Shown one piece after another: positions 19,122 through 29,349 of a DNA stretch of 64,000 nt (position 1 is the first letter of the stretch; the number at the start of each line of letters is the position of its first letter). Source of the stretch: Ensifer adhaerens. GTDB taxonomy: Bacteria > Pseudomonadota > Alphaproteobacteria > Rhizobiales > Rhizobiaceae. The notes under the pieces were generated by a model that ran no database searches, had not been told where the DNA came from, and was given only the letters and a program-made list of their open reading frames with translations. The position numbers were made by a program, and so were the translations under genes. The stretch covers positions 1,240,001 through 1,304,000 of the forward strand of contig NZ_CP118610.1 in the NCBI RefSeq assembly GCF_028993555.1, read 5' to 3'.

Positions 19122-19928
19122 ATGCAAGATAAATCCAGTCTCGATATCATCGATCACAACCGCCAGGCCTGGGACAGGCAGGCAAGTCAGCATTGCGCGT
19201 GGTCGCAGCCGGTGACGCCGGACGTGATTGCCGACGCACGCACAGGAAAATGGCTGGCGCGGCTGACGCCCGGCGATCTGCCGAAGGGGTGGCTGCCTGA
19301 CATCCGTGGCAAGAGGGTCCTGTGCCTGGCTTCGGCCGGCGGCCAGCAGGCGCCCATTCTGGCGGCGGCCGGCGCCGAGGTCACTGTCTTCGACATTTCC
19401 GAGGGCCAGCTCGCTCAAGACCGGCTTGTGGCTGAACGCGAGGGGCTGTCGCTGACGGTTGTGCAGGGCGACATGCGTGACCTATCGGTGTTTGCTGATG
19501 ATGCCTTCGATATCGTCTTTCACCCGATCTCCAATCTCTATGTTCCGGATATCCAGCCTGTTTGGCGGGAATGCCACCGGGTGCTCAAGACGGGTGGACG
19601 GCTGCTTGCCAGCTTTTTCAACCCGGTGGTTTTCGTTGGTGACCGAGATCCGGGCTATGCCGAAAAGGGTCTCATTCGGCCGGTCTACCCGCTCCCCTTC
19701 GTCGAGGCCGAACATCTCGCCGCCGACGTGGTGCAGGCCAAGGTCGATCGAGGCGAGGCGCTCGTGTTCGGGCACAGCCTTGCCGCGCAGATCGACGGGC
19801 AATTGCGGGCTGGCTTCGTGCTCGCCGGTTTTCATGAAGATTGGCAGCCATCGCCACGTTTCCTGATCGACGGGTTCGTACCGACCTTCATCGCCACCTG
19901 CGCCATCAAAAGCGATCTCGGCCTCTGA
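19122..19928 (+). CDS. Class I SAM-dependent methyltransferase
   Basis: 268 residues. After a WDRQASQH start, motif I reads RVLCLASAGGQQAPILA with AEVTVFDIS after the second strand; then VVQGDMRDLSVF, FDIVFHPISNLYVPD and VLKTGGRLLASFFNP. This is the methyltransferase type 11/25 family, acting on small molecules or unknown acceptors. There is a moderate upstream GGGACC rather than a clear Shine-Dalgarno. No operon partner; function beyond methyl transfer is not readable. Confidence 0.82.
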   Translation: MQDKSSLDIIDHNRQAWDRQASQHCAWSQPVTPDVIADARTGKWLARLTPGDLPKGWLPDIRGKRVLCLASAGGQQAPILAAAGAEVTVFDISEGQLAQDRLVAEREGLSLTVVQGDMRDLSVFADDAFDIVFHPISNLYVPDIQPVWRECHRVLKTGGRLLASFFNPVVFVGDRDPGYAEKGLIRPVYPLPFVEAEHLAADVVQAKVDRGEALVFGHSLAAQIDGQLRAGFVLAGFHEDWQPSPRFLIDGFVPTFIATCAIKSDLGL

Positions 19929-20138
19929 CGGAGGCGAGCCGAGGACGATGCGCGTCTTGTGGCGCGCATCGGACGAACAAAGCGACCACGGCGTTTGCGA
20001 TGACCTGCGATTGCGTTTCAGGGCAAAACGGCATGTCACTCACCGTCCCTTGTTACCTCGTGTTACTGTTACGTACTCGCCAAATCGCTGGTTTCATTCT
20101 TTTCTGTCGGTCAGCGAAACCGGAAAGGGTCAATACCT

Positions 20139-20309
20139 ATGCGCTTCATCGCTTCGTTGTTCGTACCGCTGGCGGTCGTGCTCGGGCTTGCGGGCTGTGC
20201 CTCCACGTCCTCCTCGACCAATACCACCTACGCACAGCCGCAAGTCTCCGCCCCCGGCCTCGGGGCTGGGAATACGGCCAACTCCACGGCTGCTCCGGGC
20301 TACTACTGA
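20139..20309 (+). CDS. Small lipoprotein (56 residues)
   Basis: MRFIASLFVPLAVVLGLAGC forms a short n-region, hydrophobic core and lipobox LAGC, so Cys20 should be lipidated by Lgt and processed by LspA. The mature part is about 37 residues, rich in Ser, Thr, Asn and Gly, ending APGYY. AAAGGG lies nine bases upstream of the ATG. The residue after Cys is Ala, which does not suggest inner-membrane retention. Similar tiny lipoproteins are widespread in rhizobia, with no assigned role known to me. Confidence 0.7.
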   Translation: MRFIASLFVPLAVVLGLAGCASTSSSTNTTYAQPQVSAPGLGAGNTANSTAAPGYY

Positions 20310-20485
20310 GGCAGTCCGGCACCTGCTGGCAAACATAACTCTGCGGCGGGCGCGGCCCCGGCGCGGAGGCTTTTGTTTGCGGCTTGTAATCGGGCGCCGG
20401 CGACCGATCGGCTCCATGGCCGTGACCCGGCTTGCATTCGCCCGCCAAAAGTTGCAAACAGCGGCGAACCATCAGGGAACACGCC

Positions 20486-21376
20486 ATGAGCCTCTCCAAG
20501 CGCACCACCCGCCCGCTCGATCACCTCGTGCTGCCGGTGGATACGCTTACCCAGGCGCGGCGACGCCTTGGTGATCTCGGCTTCACGGTCGCCGAAGACG
20601 CGCGCCATCCCTTCGGCACCGAAAACGCCTGCGTCTTCTTTCCCGATGGCACCTATCTTGAACCTCTGGCTATAGCCTCCCGCGAGGAATGCGAAGCGGC
20701 CGCACTTGATGGCAACGCCTTTGTCGCTCGTGATCAGGCCTTTCGTTTCCGCCAGGGCCCCGAAGGTCTCTCGGCGCTGGTCTTCGGTACAGAGGACGCG
20801 GCGAGCGACCACATCCGCTTTCGTGCGCGTGGCATTTCGGGCGGCGACATGCTGGAGTTCTCCCGACCGATGCGGTTGCCGGATGGCCGTGAGGGGCTGG
20901 GCTCTTTCCGCCTGGCCTTCGCCGCCGATTTGCGCTCGCCGGACCTCTTCTTGTTCAACTGTCAGCGAGTTCGGGCTTTGCCTACCGACCGGGCGGCGCT
21001 GGAGCAGCATCAAAACGGCGTCGTCGGGATTTCCGAGGTGGTTCTGTCGGAAGCCAATCCGACCGATTTCCAGTACCTGCTTCAGGAGGCGATCGATGAG
21101 CGCGAGGTTGCCGCACACTCCTTCGGCATGGATGTCGCGACCACCAACGCCAAGATCTCCGTTTTGAACGCCGCCGGCATGGAGGCTTTCTTCGGTCGCT
21201 CGGTGCGGGGTGCCGAGCGCGGCCTTCGCGGGCGGGCGATCGTTTTCCGCGTCGCCGACCTCGAGGTGACGCGCGCACTCTTTGCTGAGAACGATATCGA
21301 ATTTGCAGAAATGGGCGGACGCCTCATTGTTCCCGAAATGCCGGGGCAAGGGGTGATCTTCGCTTTTGGAGCTTGA
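20486..21376 (+). CDS. VOC/glyoxalase-like domain protein
   Basis: 296 residues. Two related modules are visible: the first begins [19 protein letters not shown] and includes [19 protein letters not shown], where His, Asn and Glu fit a vicinal-oxygen-chelate metal site; the second starts near [12 protein letters not shown] and ends [12 protein letters not shown]. This is the glyoxalase-3-like VOC group, with members of mostly unknown substrate. The ATG follows GGGAACACGCC; upstream frame is not family-like. It ends at the kdsA start (TGATGATG), so the two are likely co-transcribed. Confidence 0.75.
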   Translation: MSLSKRTTRPLDHLVLPVDTLTQARRRLGDLGFTVAEDARHPFGTENACVFFPDGTYLEPLAIASREECEAAALDGNAFVARDQAFRFRQGPEGLSALVFGTEDAASDHIRFRARGISGGDMLEFSRPMRLPDGREGLGSFRLAFAADLRSPDLFLFNCQRVRALPTDRAALEQHQNGVVGISEVVLSEANPTDFQYLLQEAIDEREVAAHSFGMDVATTNAKISVLNAAGMEAFFGRSVRGAERGLRGRAIVFRVADLEVTRALFAENDIEFAEMGGRLIVPEMPGQGVIFAFGA

Positions 21377-21378
21377 TG

Positions 21379-22218
21379 ATGAAAACCAATGCCAGAGTAG
21401 TAGTCGGCAACGGCGCCCATGAGGTCGCCTTCGCGCAAACCGAGAAGCTGTCGCTGATCGCCGGCCCCTGCCAGATGGAGAGCCGCGAGCACGCCTTCAT
21501 GATGGCAGGTGCGCTCTCCGAACTCTGCAAGAAGCTCGGTCTCGGCCTCGTCTACAAGTCCTCCTTCGACAAGGCAAACCGCACGTCGCTCTCCGGCAAG
21601 CGCGGCATCGGCCTCGACAAGGCGATGGAGATCTTTGCCGACCTCAAGAAGGAGTTCGGCTTTCCGGTCCTGACTGATGTCCACACCGAAGAGCAATGCG
21701 CTCTGGTCGCCCCGACAATCGACATCCTGCAGATCCCCGCCTTCCTGTCGCGCCAGACGGACCTCCTGGTCGCAGCCGCCAAGACCGGCCGCGCGATCAA
21801 CGTGAAGAAGGGCCAGTTCCTGGCTCCTTGGGACATGAAGAACGTGCTGGCGAAGTTCACCGAGAGCGGCAACCCGAACGTCATGCTGTGCGAGCGCGGC
21901 GCGTCGTTCGGCTACAACACGCTCGTGTCCGACATGCGCTCGCTGCCGATCATGGCTTCGCTCGGCGCGCCCGTCGTTTTCGATGCGACCCATTCCGTGC
22001 AGCAGCCGGGCGGACAGGGCGGCTCGTCGGGCGGCCAGCGTGAATTCGTCGAGACCTTGGCACGCGCTGCCGTCGCGGTCGGTGTTGCCGGTGTGTTCGT
22101 CGAGACCCACGAAGATCCGGACAACGCGCCGTCGGACGGTCCGAACATGGTGCATCTGAAAGACATGCCGCGGCTGCTCGAAAAGCTGCTTGCCTTCGAT
22201 GCGATCGCCAAGGGTTGA
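21379..22218 (+). CDS. kdsA: 2-dehydro-3-deoxyphosphooctonate aldolase (KDO-8-phosphate synthase)
   Basis: 279 residues. Condenses phosphoenolpyruvate with arabinose 5-phosphate to give KDO-8-phosphate for lipopolysaccharide. Diagnostic segments are [59 protein letters not shown] and the [11 protein letters not shown] metal/substrate loop. GGAG lies eight bases upstream of the chosen ATG; an ATG one codon earlier, overlapping the previous stop, is equally possible. Confidence 0.96.
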   Translation: MKTNARVVVGNGAHEVAFAQTEKLSLIAGPCQMESREHAFMMAGALSELCKKLGLGLVYKSSFDKANRTSLSGKRGIGLDKAMEIFADLKKEFGFPVLTDVHTEEQCALVAPTIDILQIPAFLSRQTDLLVAAAKTGRAINVKKGQFLAPWDMKNVLAKFTESGNPNVMLCERGASFGYNTLVSDMRSLPIMASLGAPVVFDATHSVQQPGGQGGSSGGQREFVETLARAAVAVGVAGVFVETHEDPDNAPSDGPNMVHLKDMPRLLEKLLAFDAIAKG

Positions 22219-22315
22219 GCCATCAGCGACGCTCCGTGAAATTTTCATGAACCGCAATGGCGCGAACGGATTTGCATCTTGCGCGCCATTGAAATTTCGA
22301 GGCCTTGGCGTATGA

Positions 22316-23632
<1,317 letters not shown>

Positions 23633-23642
23633 TGCAGCTGCG

Positions 23643-23680
23643 CCGCGCGTCTTGTCAGACGCGCAAAGGTCGCTGTAACC
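23643..23680 (+). repeat. Dispersed palindromic element, copy 1
   Basis: Eight-base perfect stem GCGCGTCT / AGACGCGC with loop TGTC, followed by AAAGGTCGCTGTAACCG. A closely similar unit with the same stem and the same CGCTGTAA tail lies before dusB (35182 onward). No T tract follows, so it is not itself a normal terminator. Confidence 0.6.
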
Positions 23681-23689
23681 GAACAGACG

Positions 23690-23727
23690 AAACCCGCTCA
23701 CGTTTCCACGTGGGCGGGTTTCTGTTT
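23690..23727 (+). terminator. Terminator after eno
   Basis: Fourteen-base stem, AAACCCGCTCACGT with ACGTGGGCGGGTTT (one G-T pair), loop TTCC, followed by CTGTTTT. Confidence 0.92.
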
Positions 23728-23806
23728 TCCTGCCATTCATGGTCAACGGTCGGTTAATCAATCGCCGCTAGTCTCATTCCCGTAATGCGTATCAGGGCGT
23801 GAATGA

Positions 23807-24127
23807 ATGTGGACACGGCATCATAAGAAACGGAAACTGGGCCGGCTGGTGATGCCGCTGATCGCGGTCGCCTTTCTCTCCTACTTCGGCTATCATTCGA
23901 TCCACGGCGGCTATGGCTTGAAGGCGACGGAGCAGTTCGATCGCCAGATCGTCGAGCGGCAGACGCGGCTGGATAAGCTCACGAAGCAGCGGATGATCCT
24001 TGAAAAGGAGGTCCAGCTGATGAGTGATGGGTCGCTGGAACGGGACATGCTGGATGAAAAAGCTCGCCTCGCGCTCAACATGTCGCGAAGTGACGAGATT
24101 GTTATTTTTCACCGTCCCGAGAATTAA
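23807..24127 (+). CDS. ftsB: Cell division septum-formation protein, FtsB/DivIC family
   Basis: 106 residues. A basic N-terminus (RHHKKRKLGR), one membrane helix (about 14-31), then a heptad-rich stretch (about 40-75, with FDRQIVERQTRLDKLTKQRM) predicted as a coiled coil, and a short globular end with LDEKARLALNM. This is the FtsB/DivIC plan: bitopic protein that joins FtsL and FtsQ at the divisome. Position between eno and pdhA is typical of alphaproteobacteria. Confidence 0.88.
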   Translation: MWTRHHKKRKLGRLVMPLIAVAFLSYFGYHSIHGGYGLKATEQFDRQIVERQTRLDKLTKQRMILEKEVQLMSDGSLERDMLDEKARLALNMSRSDEIVIFHRPEN

Positions 24128-24140
24128 CCTGAATTCAGTT

Positions 24141-24168
24141 AATTGAAATTTGTAAAGTAAATTCAATT
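24141..24168. promoter_or_regulatory. AT-rich inverted repeat upstream of pdhA
   Basis: AATTGAA and TTCAATT are perfect inverted arms separated by 14 AT-rich bases, within the 136-base gap before pdhA. Could be an operator or promoter element of the pdh operon; no regulator is identified. Confidence 0.35.
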
Positions 24169-24263
24169 GTTTGCGTGGAATGCGAGCCATGCAAATATGG
24201 CATTGCTGTGGCCGCTTTCTTTCCCTATGGTAACCGCAAAAGGCTAACCATTGGGAGGAACGA

Positions 24264-25310
24264 ATGGCTCCGCGAAAATCCGCGTCCGTTTCCAGCCGCA
24301 AGAGTGCCGCAAAGCCGGCCAAGAAAGATTTCAACGGCGGAACCTTCGCCGAATTCTCCAAAGAAGAAGATCTGAACGCCTACCGCGAGATGCTGCTGAT
24401 CCGGCGTTTCGAGGAAAAGGCCGGCCAGCTCTATGGCATGGGCTTCATCGGCGGCTTCTGTCACCTCTACATCGGCCAGGAAGCTGTTGTCGTCGGCATG
24501 CAGGCGGCGCTCAAGGAAGGTGACCAGGTCATCACCGGTTACCGTGACCACGGCCACATGCTGGCCTGCGGTATGAGCGCCCGTGGCGTCATGGCCGAAC
24601 TCACCGGTCGCCGCGGCGGTCTTTCCAAGGGGAAGGGCGGCTCGATGCACATGTTCTCCAAGGAAAAGCACTTCTACGGCGGTCACGGTATCGTCGGCGC
24701 CCAGGTGTCGCTCGGCACCGGTCTTGCCTTCGCCAACCGCTACCGTGGCAATGACAATGTCTCCGTCGCCTATTTCGGTGATGGTGCGGCCAACCAGGGC
24801 CAGGTCTACGAAAGCTTCAACATGGCGCAGCTCTGGAAGCTGCCGGTGATCTACGTGATCGAGAACAACCGTTACGCCATGGGCACCGCCGTTTCCCGCG
24901 CCTCGGCGCAGACCGACTTCTCGCAGCGCGGCGTTTCCTTCAACATTCCCGGCTTCCAGGTCGACGGCATGGACGTTCGCGCCGTCAAGGCAGCGGCCGA
25001 CGAGGCTGTCGCCCATTGCCGTGCGGGCAAGGGCCCGGTCATTCTGGAAATGCTGACCTACCGCTACCGCGGTCACTCGATGTCCGACCCGGCGAAATAT
25101 CGCTCGAAGGACGAAGTGCAGAAGATGCGCTCGGAGCATGACCCGATCGAGCAGGTGAAGGCCCGCCTCATGGAAAAGGGCTGGGCGAGCGAAGACGAGC
25201 TCAAGCAGATCGACAAGGATGTCCGCGATATCGTTGCTGACAGCGCCGATTTCGCCCAGGCCGATCCGGAGCCGGATGCATCCGAGCTCTACACCGACAT
25301 CCTGCTTTGA
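24264..25310 (+). CDS. pdhA: Pyruvate dehydrogenase E1 component, alpha subunit
   Basis: 348 residues. Thiamine-diphosphate enzyme decarboxylating pyruvate together with PdhB. Landmarks: [38 protein letters not shown], the GKGGSMHMF segment, the ThDP/Mg motif [18 protein letters not shown] through IENN, and the phosphorylation-loop-like [23 protein letters not shown] lies just upstream of the ATG. First of three contiguous E1-alpha, E1-beta and E2 genes. Confidence 0.97.
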   Translation: MAPRKSASVSSRKSAAKPAKKDFNGGTFAEFSKEEDLNAYREMLLIRRFEEKAGQLYGMGFIGGFCHLYIGQEAVVVGMQAALKEGDQVITGYRDHGHMLACGMSARGVMAELTGRRGGLSKGKGGSMHMFSKEKHFYGGHGIVGAQVSLGTGLAFANRYRGNDNVSVAYFGDGAANQGQVYESFNMAQLWKLPVIYVIENNRYAMGTAVSRASAQTDFSQRGVSFNIPGFQVDGMDVRAVKAAADEAVAHCRAGKGPVILEMLTYRYRGHSMSDPAKYRSKDEVQKMRSEHDPIEQVKARLMEKGWASEDELKQIDKDVRDIVADSADFAQADPEPDASELYTDILL

Positions 25311-25327
25311 TCCGGGGAGGGACAAAC

Positions 25328-26698
25328 ATGCCAGTAGAAATTCTTATGCCCGCCCTTTCCCCGACCATGGAGGAAGGCACGCTCTCGAAATGGCTGAAGA
25401 ACGAGGGGGACAAGGTGTCCTCCGGCGACGTCATCGCCGAAATCGAGACCGACAAGGCGACGATGGAAGTCGAAGCCGTCGATGAAGGCACGATCGGCAA
25501 GCTCTTGATCGCTGCCGGCACCGAAGGCGTCAAGGTCAACACCCCGATCGCCGTGCTGCTGCAGGATGGCGAAGGTGCTGGCGATATCGCCGCTCCGAAG
25601 GCCGAAGCGCCGAAGGCAGCCGCTGCCGAGGCTCCGGTTGCATCCGCACCGGCGCCGGTTGCAGCCCAGCCGAAGGTTGAAGTTGCCGCCGATCCGGCGA
25701 TCCCGGCCGGCACCGAAATGGTGACGATGACCGTTCGCGAAGCGCTTCGCGACGCCATGGCCGAAGAAATGCGCGCCAGCGACGACGTCTTCGTCATGGG
25801 CGAAGAAGTCGCCGAATACCAGGGCGCCTACAAGATCACGCAAGGCTTGCTGCAGGAATTCGGCTCGCGTCGTGTCATCGACACCCCGATCACCGAGCAT
25901 GGCTTTGCCGGCGTCGGCGTCGGTGCTGCCATGACGGGCCTGCGCCCGATCGTCGAGTTCATGACCTTCAACTTCGCCATGCAGGCGATCGACCAGATCA
26001 TCAACTCCGCCGCCAAGACGCTCTACATGTCCGGTGGCCAGATGGGCGCCCCGATCGTCTTCCGCGGCCCGAGCGGTGCTGCTGCCCGCGTGGCCGCCCA
26101 GCACTCGCAGTGCTATGCAGCCTGGTACAGCCATATCCCCGGCCTCAAGGTTGTCATGCCCTACACGGCTGCCGACGCCAAGGGTCTGCTCAAGGCCGCG
26201 ATCCGCGACCCGAACCCGGTCATCTTCCTCGAAAACGAAATCCTCTACGGCCACTCCTTCGAAGTGCCGAAGCTCGATGATTTCGTGCTGCCGATCGGCA
26301 AGGCCCGGATCCACAAGGTCGGCAAGGACGCAACGATCGTCTCCTTCGGTATCGGCATGACCTATGCCGTCAAGGCGGTTGCCGAGCTCGAAGCGCAAGG
26401 CATCGACGTCGAACTGATCGACCTTCGCACCATCCGTCCGATGGACCTGCCGACGGTCATCGAATCGGTCAAGAAGACCGGCCGTCTCGTCACCGTCGAA
26501 GAAGGCTATCCGCAGTCGTCGGTCGGCACCGAGATCGCGACCCGTGTCATGCAGCAGGCCTTCGACTACCTTGACGCCCCGATCCTGACGATCGCCGGCA
26601 AGGATGTGCCGATGCCTTATGCAGCGAACCTCGAGAAGCTCGCGCTTCCGAACGTCGCCGAAGTCGTCGATGCGGTGAAAGCCGTTTGCTACAAGTAA
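25328..26698 (+). CDS. pdhB: Pyruvate dehydrogenase E1 component, beta subunit, with N-terminal lipoyl domain
   Basis: 456 residues, about 125 longer than a plain E1-beta. Residues 1-78 are a lipoyl domain with the modified Lys43 in ETDKATME; an Ala/Pro linker (85-130) follows; residues 137-456 are the transketolase-like pyrimidine and C-terminal domains ([57 protein letters not shown]). A lipoylated E1-beta is an established alphaproteobacterial feature. GGGGAGGG precedes the ATG, and an upstream in-frame TTG is ignored. Its lipoyl domain is highly similar to that of PdhC. Confidence 0.97.
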   Translation: MPVEILMPALSPTMEEGTLSKWLKNEGDKVSSGDVIAEIETDKATMEVEAVDEGTIGKLLIAAGTEGVKVNTPIAVLLQDGEGAGDIAAPKAEAPKAAAAEAPVASAPAPVAAQPKVEVAADPAIPAGTEMVTMTVREALRDAMAEEMRASDDVFVMGEEVAEYQGAYKITQGLLQEFGSRRVIDTPITEHGFAGVGVGAAMTGLRPIVEFMTFNFAMQAIDQIINSAAKTLYMSGGQMGAPIVFRGPSGAAARVAAQHSQCYAAWYSHIPGLKVVMPYTAADAKGLLKAAIRDPNPVIFLENEILYGHSFEVPKLDDFVLPIGKARIHKVGKDATIVSFGIGMTYAVKAVAELEAQGIDVELIDLRTIRPMDLPTVIESVKKTGRLVTVEEGYPQSSVGTEIATRVMQQAFDYLDAPILTIAGKDVPMPYAANLEKLALPNVAEVVDAVKAVCYK

Positions 26699-26713
26699 GG
26701 GGAGGGTTCTTCG

Positions 26714-28039
26714 ATGCCTATCAACATCACAATGCCGGCCCTCTCCCCGACGATGGAAGAAGGCAATCTGGCCAAGTGGCTGGTCAAGGAAGGCGATAAG
26801 GTCAAGTCCGGCGACGTGATTGCCGAGATCGAGACTGACAAGGCGACGATGGAAGTCGAAGCGGTCGACGAAGGCACCGTTGCCAAGATCGTCGTTCCCG
26901 CCGGCACCGATGGCGTCAAGGTCAACGCGCTGATCGCCGTTCTCGCCGCCGATGGCGAGGACGTCGCCGCGGCCGCCAAGGGCGGCAATGGTGCTGCCGC
27001 ACCGGCTCCCGCTGCCAAGGCGGAAGCACCGGCAGCGCCAAGCGCACCCGCAGCGGCCGCCCCGGCTCCGGTGGCAGCCCAGCCGGCGAAGTCCGAAGGC
27101 ACCCGCGTTTTCTCGTCGCCGCTTGCCCGTCGCCTCGCAGAGGACGCCGGCATCGACCTGTCGGCAATCGCCGGCACCGGTCCGCATGGCCGCGTCGTCA
27201 AGAAGGACGTCGAATCCGCCGTTGCCGGCGGTACGGCCAAGCCCGCCGCAGCTCCTGCTGCCAGCGCTGCGGCTCCTGCCGCCGCACCGCTTGCCAAGGG
27301 CATGTCGGAAGATGCCGTTCTCAAGCTGTTCGAGCCGGGCTCCTACGAGCTCGTGCCGCATGACGGCATGCGCAAGACGATTGCCAAGCGCCTCGTCGAA
27401 TCCAAGCAGACGATCCCGCACTTCTACGTGTCGGTCGATTGCGAACTCGACGCTCTCCTCGCGCTCCGCGCCCAGCTCAATGCCGCTGCCCCTGAGAAGG
27501 ACGGCAAGCCGGTCTACAAGCTCTCCGTCAACGACATGGTCATCAAGGCCCTGGCGCTGGCGCTGCGCGACGTTCCGAACGCGAACGTTTCCTGGACCGA
27601 GAGCAACATGGTCAAGCACAAGCACGCCGACGTCGGCGTTGCCGTGTCGATCCCGGGTGGCCTGATCACACCGATCATCCGCCAGGCGGAGCTGAAGAGC
27701 CTGTCGGCCATCTCCAACGAGATGAAGGACCTCGGCCAGCGCGCCAAGGACCGCAAGCTGAAGCCCGAGGAATACCAGGGCGGCACTACGGCGGTCTCCA
27801 ACATGGGCATGATGGGCGTCAAGAACTTCGCCGCCGTCGTCAACCCGCCGCACGCAACGATCCTCGCGGTCGGTGCAGGCGAGGAGCGCGTCGTCGTCAA
27901 GAACAAGCAAATGGTCATCGCCAATGTCATGACTGTCACGCTCTCTACCGACCACCGTTGCGTCGATGGTGCGCTCGGCGCCGAGCTGCTCGGAGCCTTC
28001 AAGCGCTACATCGAAAACCCGATGGGCATGCTGGTCTGA
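26714..28039 (+). CDS. pdhC: Dihydrolipoamide acetyltransferase (E2 of pyruvate dehydrogenase)
   Basis: 441 residues: lipoyl domain 1-78 (Lys43 in ETDKATME), Ala/Pro linker, peripheral subunit-binding domain around 130-168 ([32 protein letters not shown]), second linker, then the catalytic acetyltransferase domain with the active-site [12 protein letters not shown] near the end. Forms the E2 core to which E1 and Lpd bind. GGGGAGGG lies upstream. A strong hairpin follows the stop. Confidence 0.97.
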   Translation: MPINITMPALSPTMEEGNLAKWLVKEGDKVKSGDVIAEIETDKATMEVEAVDEGTVAKIVVPAGTDGVKVNALIAVLAADGEDVAAAAKGGNGAAAPAPAAKAEAPAAPSAPAAAAPAPVAAQPAKSEGTRVFSSPLARRLAEDAGIDLSAIAGTGPHGRVVKKDVESAVAGGTAKPAAAPAASAAAPAAAPLAKGMSEDAVLKLFEPGSYELVPHDGMRKTIAKRLVESKQTIPHFYVSVDCELDALLALRAQLNAAAPEKDGKPVYKLSVNDMVIKALALALRDVPNANVSWTESNMVKHKHADVGVAVSIPGGLITPIIRQAELKSLSAISNEMKDLGQRAKDRKLKPEEYQGGTTAVSNMGMMGVKNFAAVVNPPHATILAVGAGEERVVVKNKQMVIANVMTVTLSTDHRCVDGALGAELLGAFKRYIENPMGMLV

Positions 28040-28048
28040 GTTGGATAA

Positions 28049-28078
28049 GGACCGGCCTCCGGGCCGGTCCGTTCCTTG
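28049..28078 (+). terminator. Terminator-like hairpin after pdhC
   Basis: Perfect nine-base stem GGACCGGCC / GGCCGGTCC with loop TCCG, followed by GTTCCTTGTC. The T tract is poor, so it may attenuate rather than stop transcription into the SGNH, GNAT and lpd genes. Confidence 0.6.
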
Positions 28079-28105
28079 TCGAGCAGTCGAAGGCGGGCCC
28101 GGACG

Positions 28106-28747
28106 ATGAAAACAGTTCTCTGCTACGGCGACAGTCTGACCTGGGGCTACGATGCCACCGACGGCGGCCGCCACGCGCTTGCCGATCGCTGGCCGAGTGT
28201 GCTGCAAAAGGCGCTGGGCGCAGACGTCCAGGTTATCGCCGAGGGGCTGAACGGCCGCACGACCGCCTACGACGATCACCTTGCCGATTGCGACCGCAAC
28301 GGCGCGAAGGTGCTGCCGACGGTGCTGCACAGTCACGCGCCGCTCGATCTCATCATTCTTCTTCTCGGCGCCAACGACATGAAGCCAGTCATTCACGGAA
28401 CCGCATTCGGCGCCGTGAAAGGGATCGAGCGTCTCGTCAATCTGGTGCGTCGGCATGACTGGCCCGTCGAAAGCGAGGATGGGCCGGAGATTTTGATCGT
28501 GTCGCCACCGGCGCTCTGCGAAACGGCCAATGCCGGGTTTGCTGCCATGTTTGCCGGCGGCATCGAGCAGTCGGCGATGCTGGCGCCGCTCTACCGTGAT
28601 CTTGCCGATGAGCTCGATTGCGGCTTCTTCGATGCCGGATCGGTTGCGGTGACCACACCGCTCGATGGCGTGCATCTCGATGCCGAAAATACGCGTGCGA
28701 TCGGCCGGGGTCTGGAACCGGTCGTGCGGATGATGCTTGGGGTCTGA
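28106..28747 (+). CDS. SGNH/GDSL hydrolase
   Basis: 213 residues, no signal peptide. Block I nucleophile Ser is in LCYGDSLTWGYD, block II Gly in EGLNGRTT, block III GAND, and block V DGVHLD with the catalytic Asp and His. This is a cytosolic lysophospholipase/arylesterase-like group, with substrates unknown. The ATG is the one directly before the GDS motif; the frame is open slightly further. Lies between pdhC and lpd with a GNAT gene, two bases from it. Confidence 0.85.
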   Translation: MKTVLCYGDSLTWGYDATDGGRHALADRWPSVLQKALGADVQVIAEGLNGRTTAYDDHLADCDRNGAKVLPTVLHSHAPLDLIILLLGANDMKPVIHGTAFGAVKGIERLVNLVRRHDWPVESEDGPEILIVSPPALCETANAGFAAMFAGGIEQSAMLAPLYRDLADELDCGFFDAGSVAVTTPLDGVHLDAENTRAIGRGLEPVVRMMLGV

Positions 28748-28749
28748 GA

Positions 28750-29331
28750 GTGGCCGGCGGCGTCACCATTCGTCCGGCGGAAAGACGCGAGGCGGCTGAA
28801 CTTGCCATCCTCGTCGACATCGCCGCGCATGGTTTTGCCTCCTGGCTCTGGTACGGCGCCGTCCAGCGTGGGGTGACGGATACGGCCTTTGAGCGCGGCC
28901 GCAACAAGCTGCGTGAGGAAGCCGGGCCGGGGAACTGGCGGGATGCCTTGGTTGCCGAGATTGACGATGAGGTGGCCGGCCTGTCGGTCGGTTACTCGGT
29001 CGGTCCGGGCGTTCTGGAGATCGTAGCGAAGCATCCAGTTCTCGAACCGCTGCTGGCGCTGCAAAGGCAGATTGTCGGTCACTGGTTCGTCGAAAGCCTC
29101 GGCGTCTATCGCCATCAGCGTCGCCGCGGCATCGGTGGAGCGCTCCTGGCAAGGGAATTCAAGCGCGCCGGTTCGGCGCCGGTGAGCCTGATCACCGAAA
29201 GCCACAACGACAGGGCGCAGGCGCTATACAGGGCAAACGGTTTCGGCGAGGCAGCGCGCGCCGAGGCGGTTCCGCTCTTTGAGGAAAGCAAGAAACACGA
29301 CTGGGTGCTTTTCACCCGCAAGGTCGCTTGA
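28750..29331 (+). CDS. GNAT N-acetyltransferase
   Basis: 193 residues from a GTG start two bases after the hydrolase stop. Motif A is SLGVYRHQRRRGIGGALLA with the R-x-x-G-x-G/A loop, motif B SHNDRAQALYRANGFGEAARA. The N-terminal VTIRPAERREAAELAILV is the usual first strand and helix. Substrate unknown. It is 18 bases upstream of lpd, so it is probably transcribed with lpd. Confidence 0.8.
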   Translation: MAGGVTIRPAERREAAELAILVDIAAHGFASWLWYGAVQRGVTDTAFERGRNKLREEAGPGNWRDALVAEIDDEVAGLSVGYSVGPGVLEIVAKHPVLEPLLALQRQIVGHWFVESLGVYRHQRRRGIGGALLAREFKRAGSAPVSLITESHNDRAQALYRANGFGEAARAEAVPLFEESKKHDWVLFTRKVA

Positions 29332-29349
29332 GACAAAGGCAGGAAACAC

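Noticed and set aside
18675..19418. 247-codon minus-strand frame in the empty interval before the methyltransferase
   Set aside because: Half of it is antisense of the methyltransferase and the rest has no homology I recognise, so it is not reported as a gene.
25349..26862. Direct repeat as a possible mobile element between pdhB and pdhC
   Set aside because: The similarity is confined to lipoyl-domain coding sequence and explained by homologous domains.
25289..28675. Very long minus-strand open frame opposite pdhB, pdhC and the SGNH gene
   Set aside because: It is the antisense of strongly supported genes; the length comes from high-GC codon use with few stops on the opposite strand, and its residues show no family motifs.
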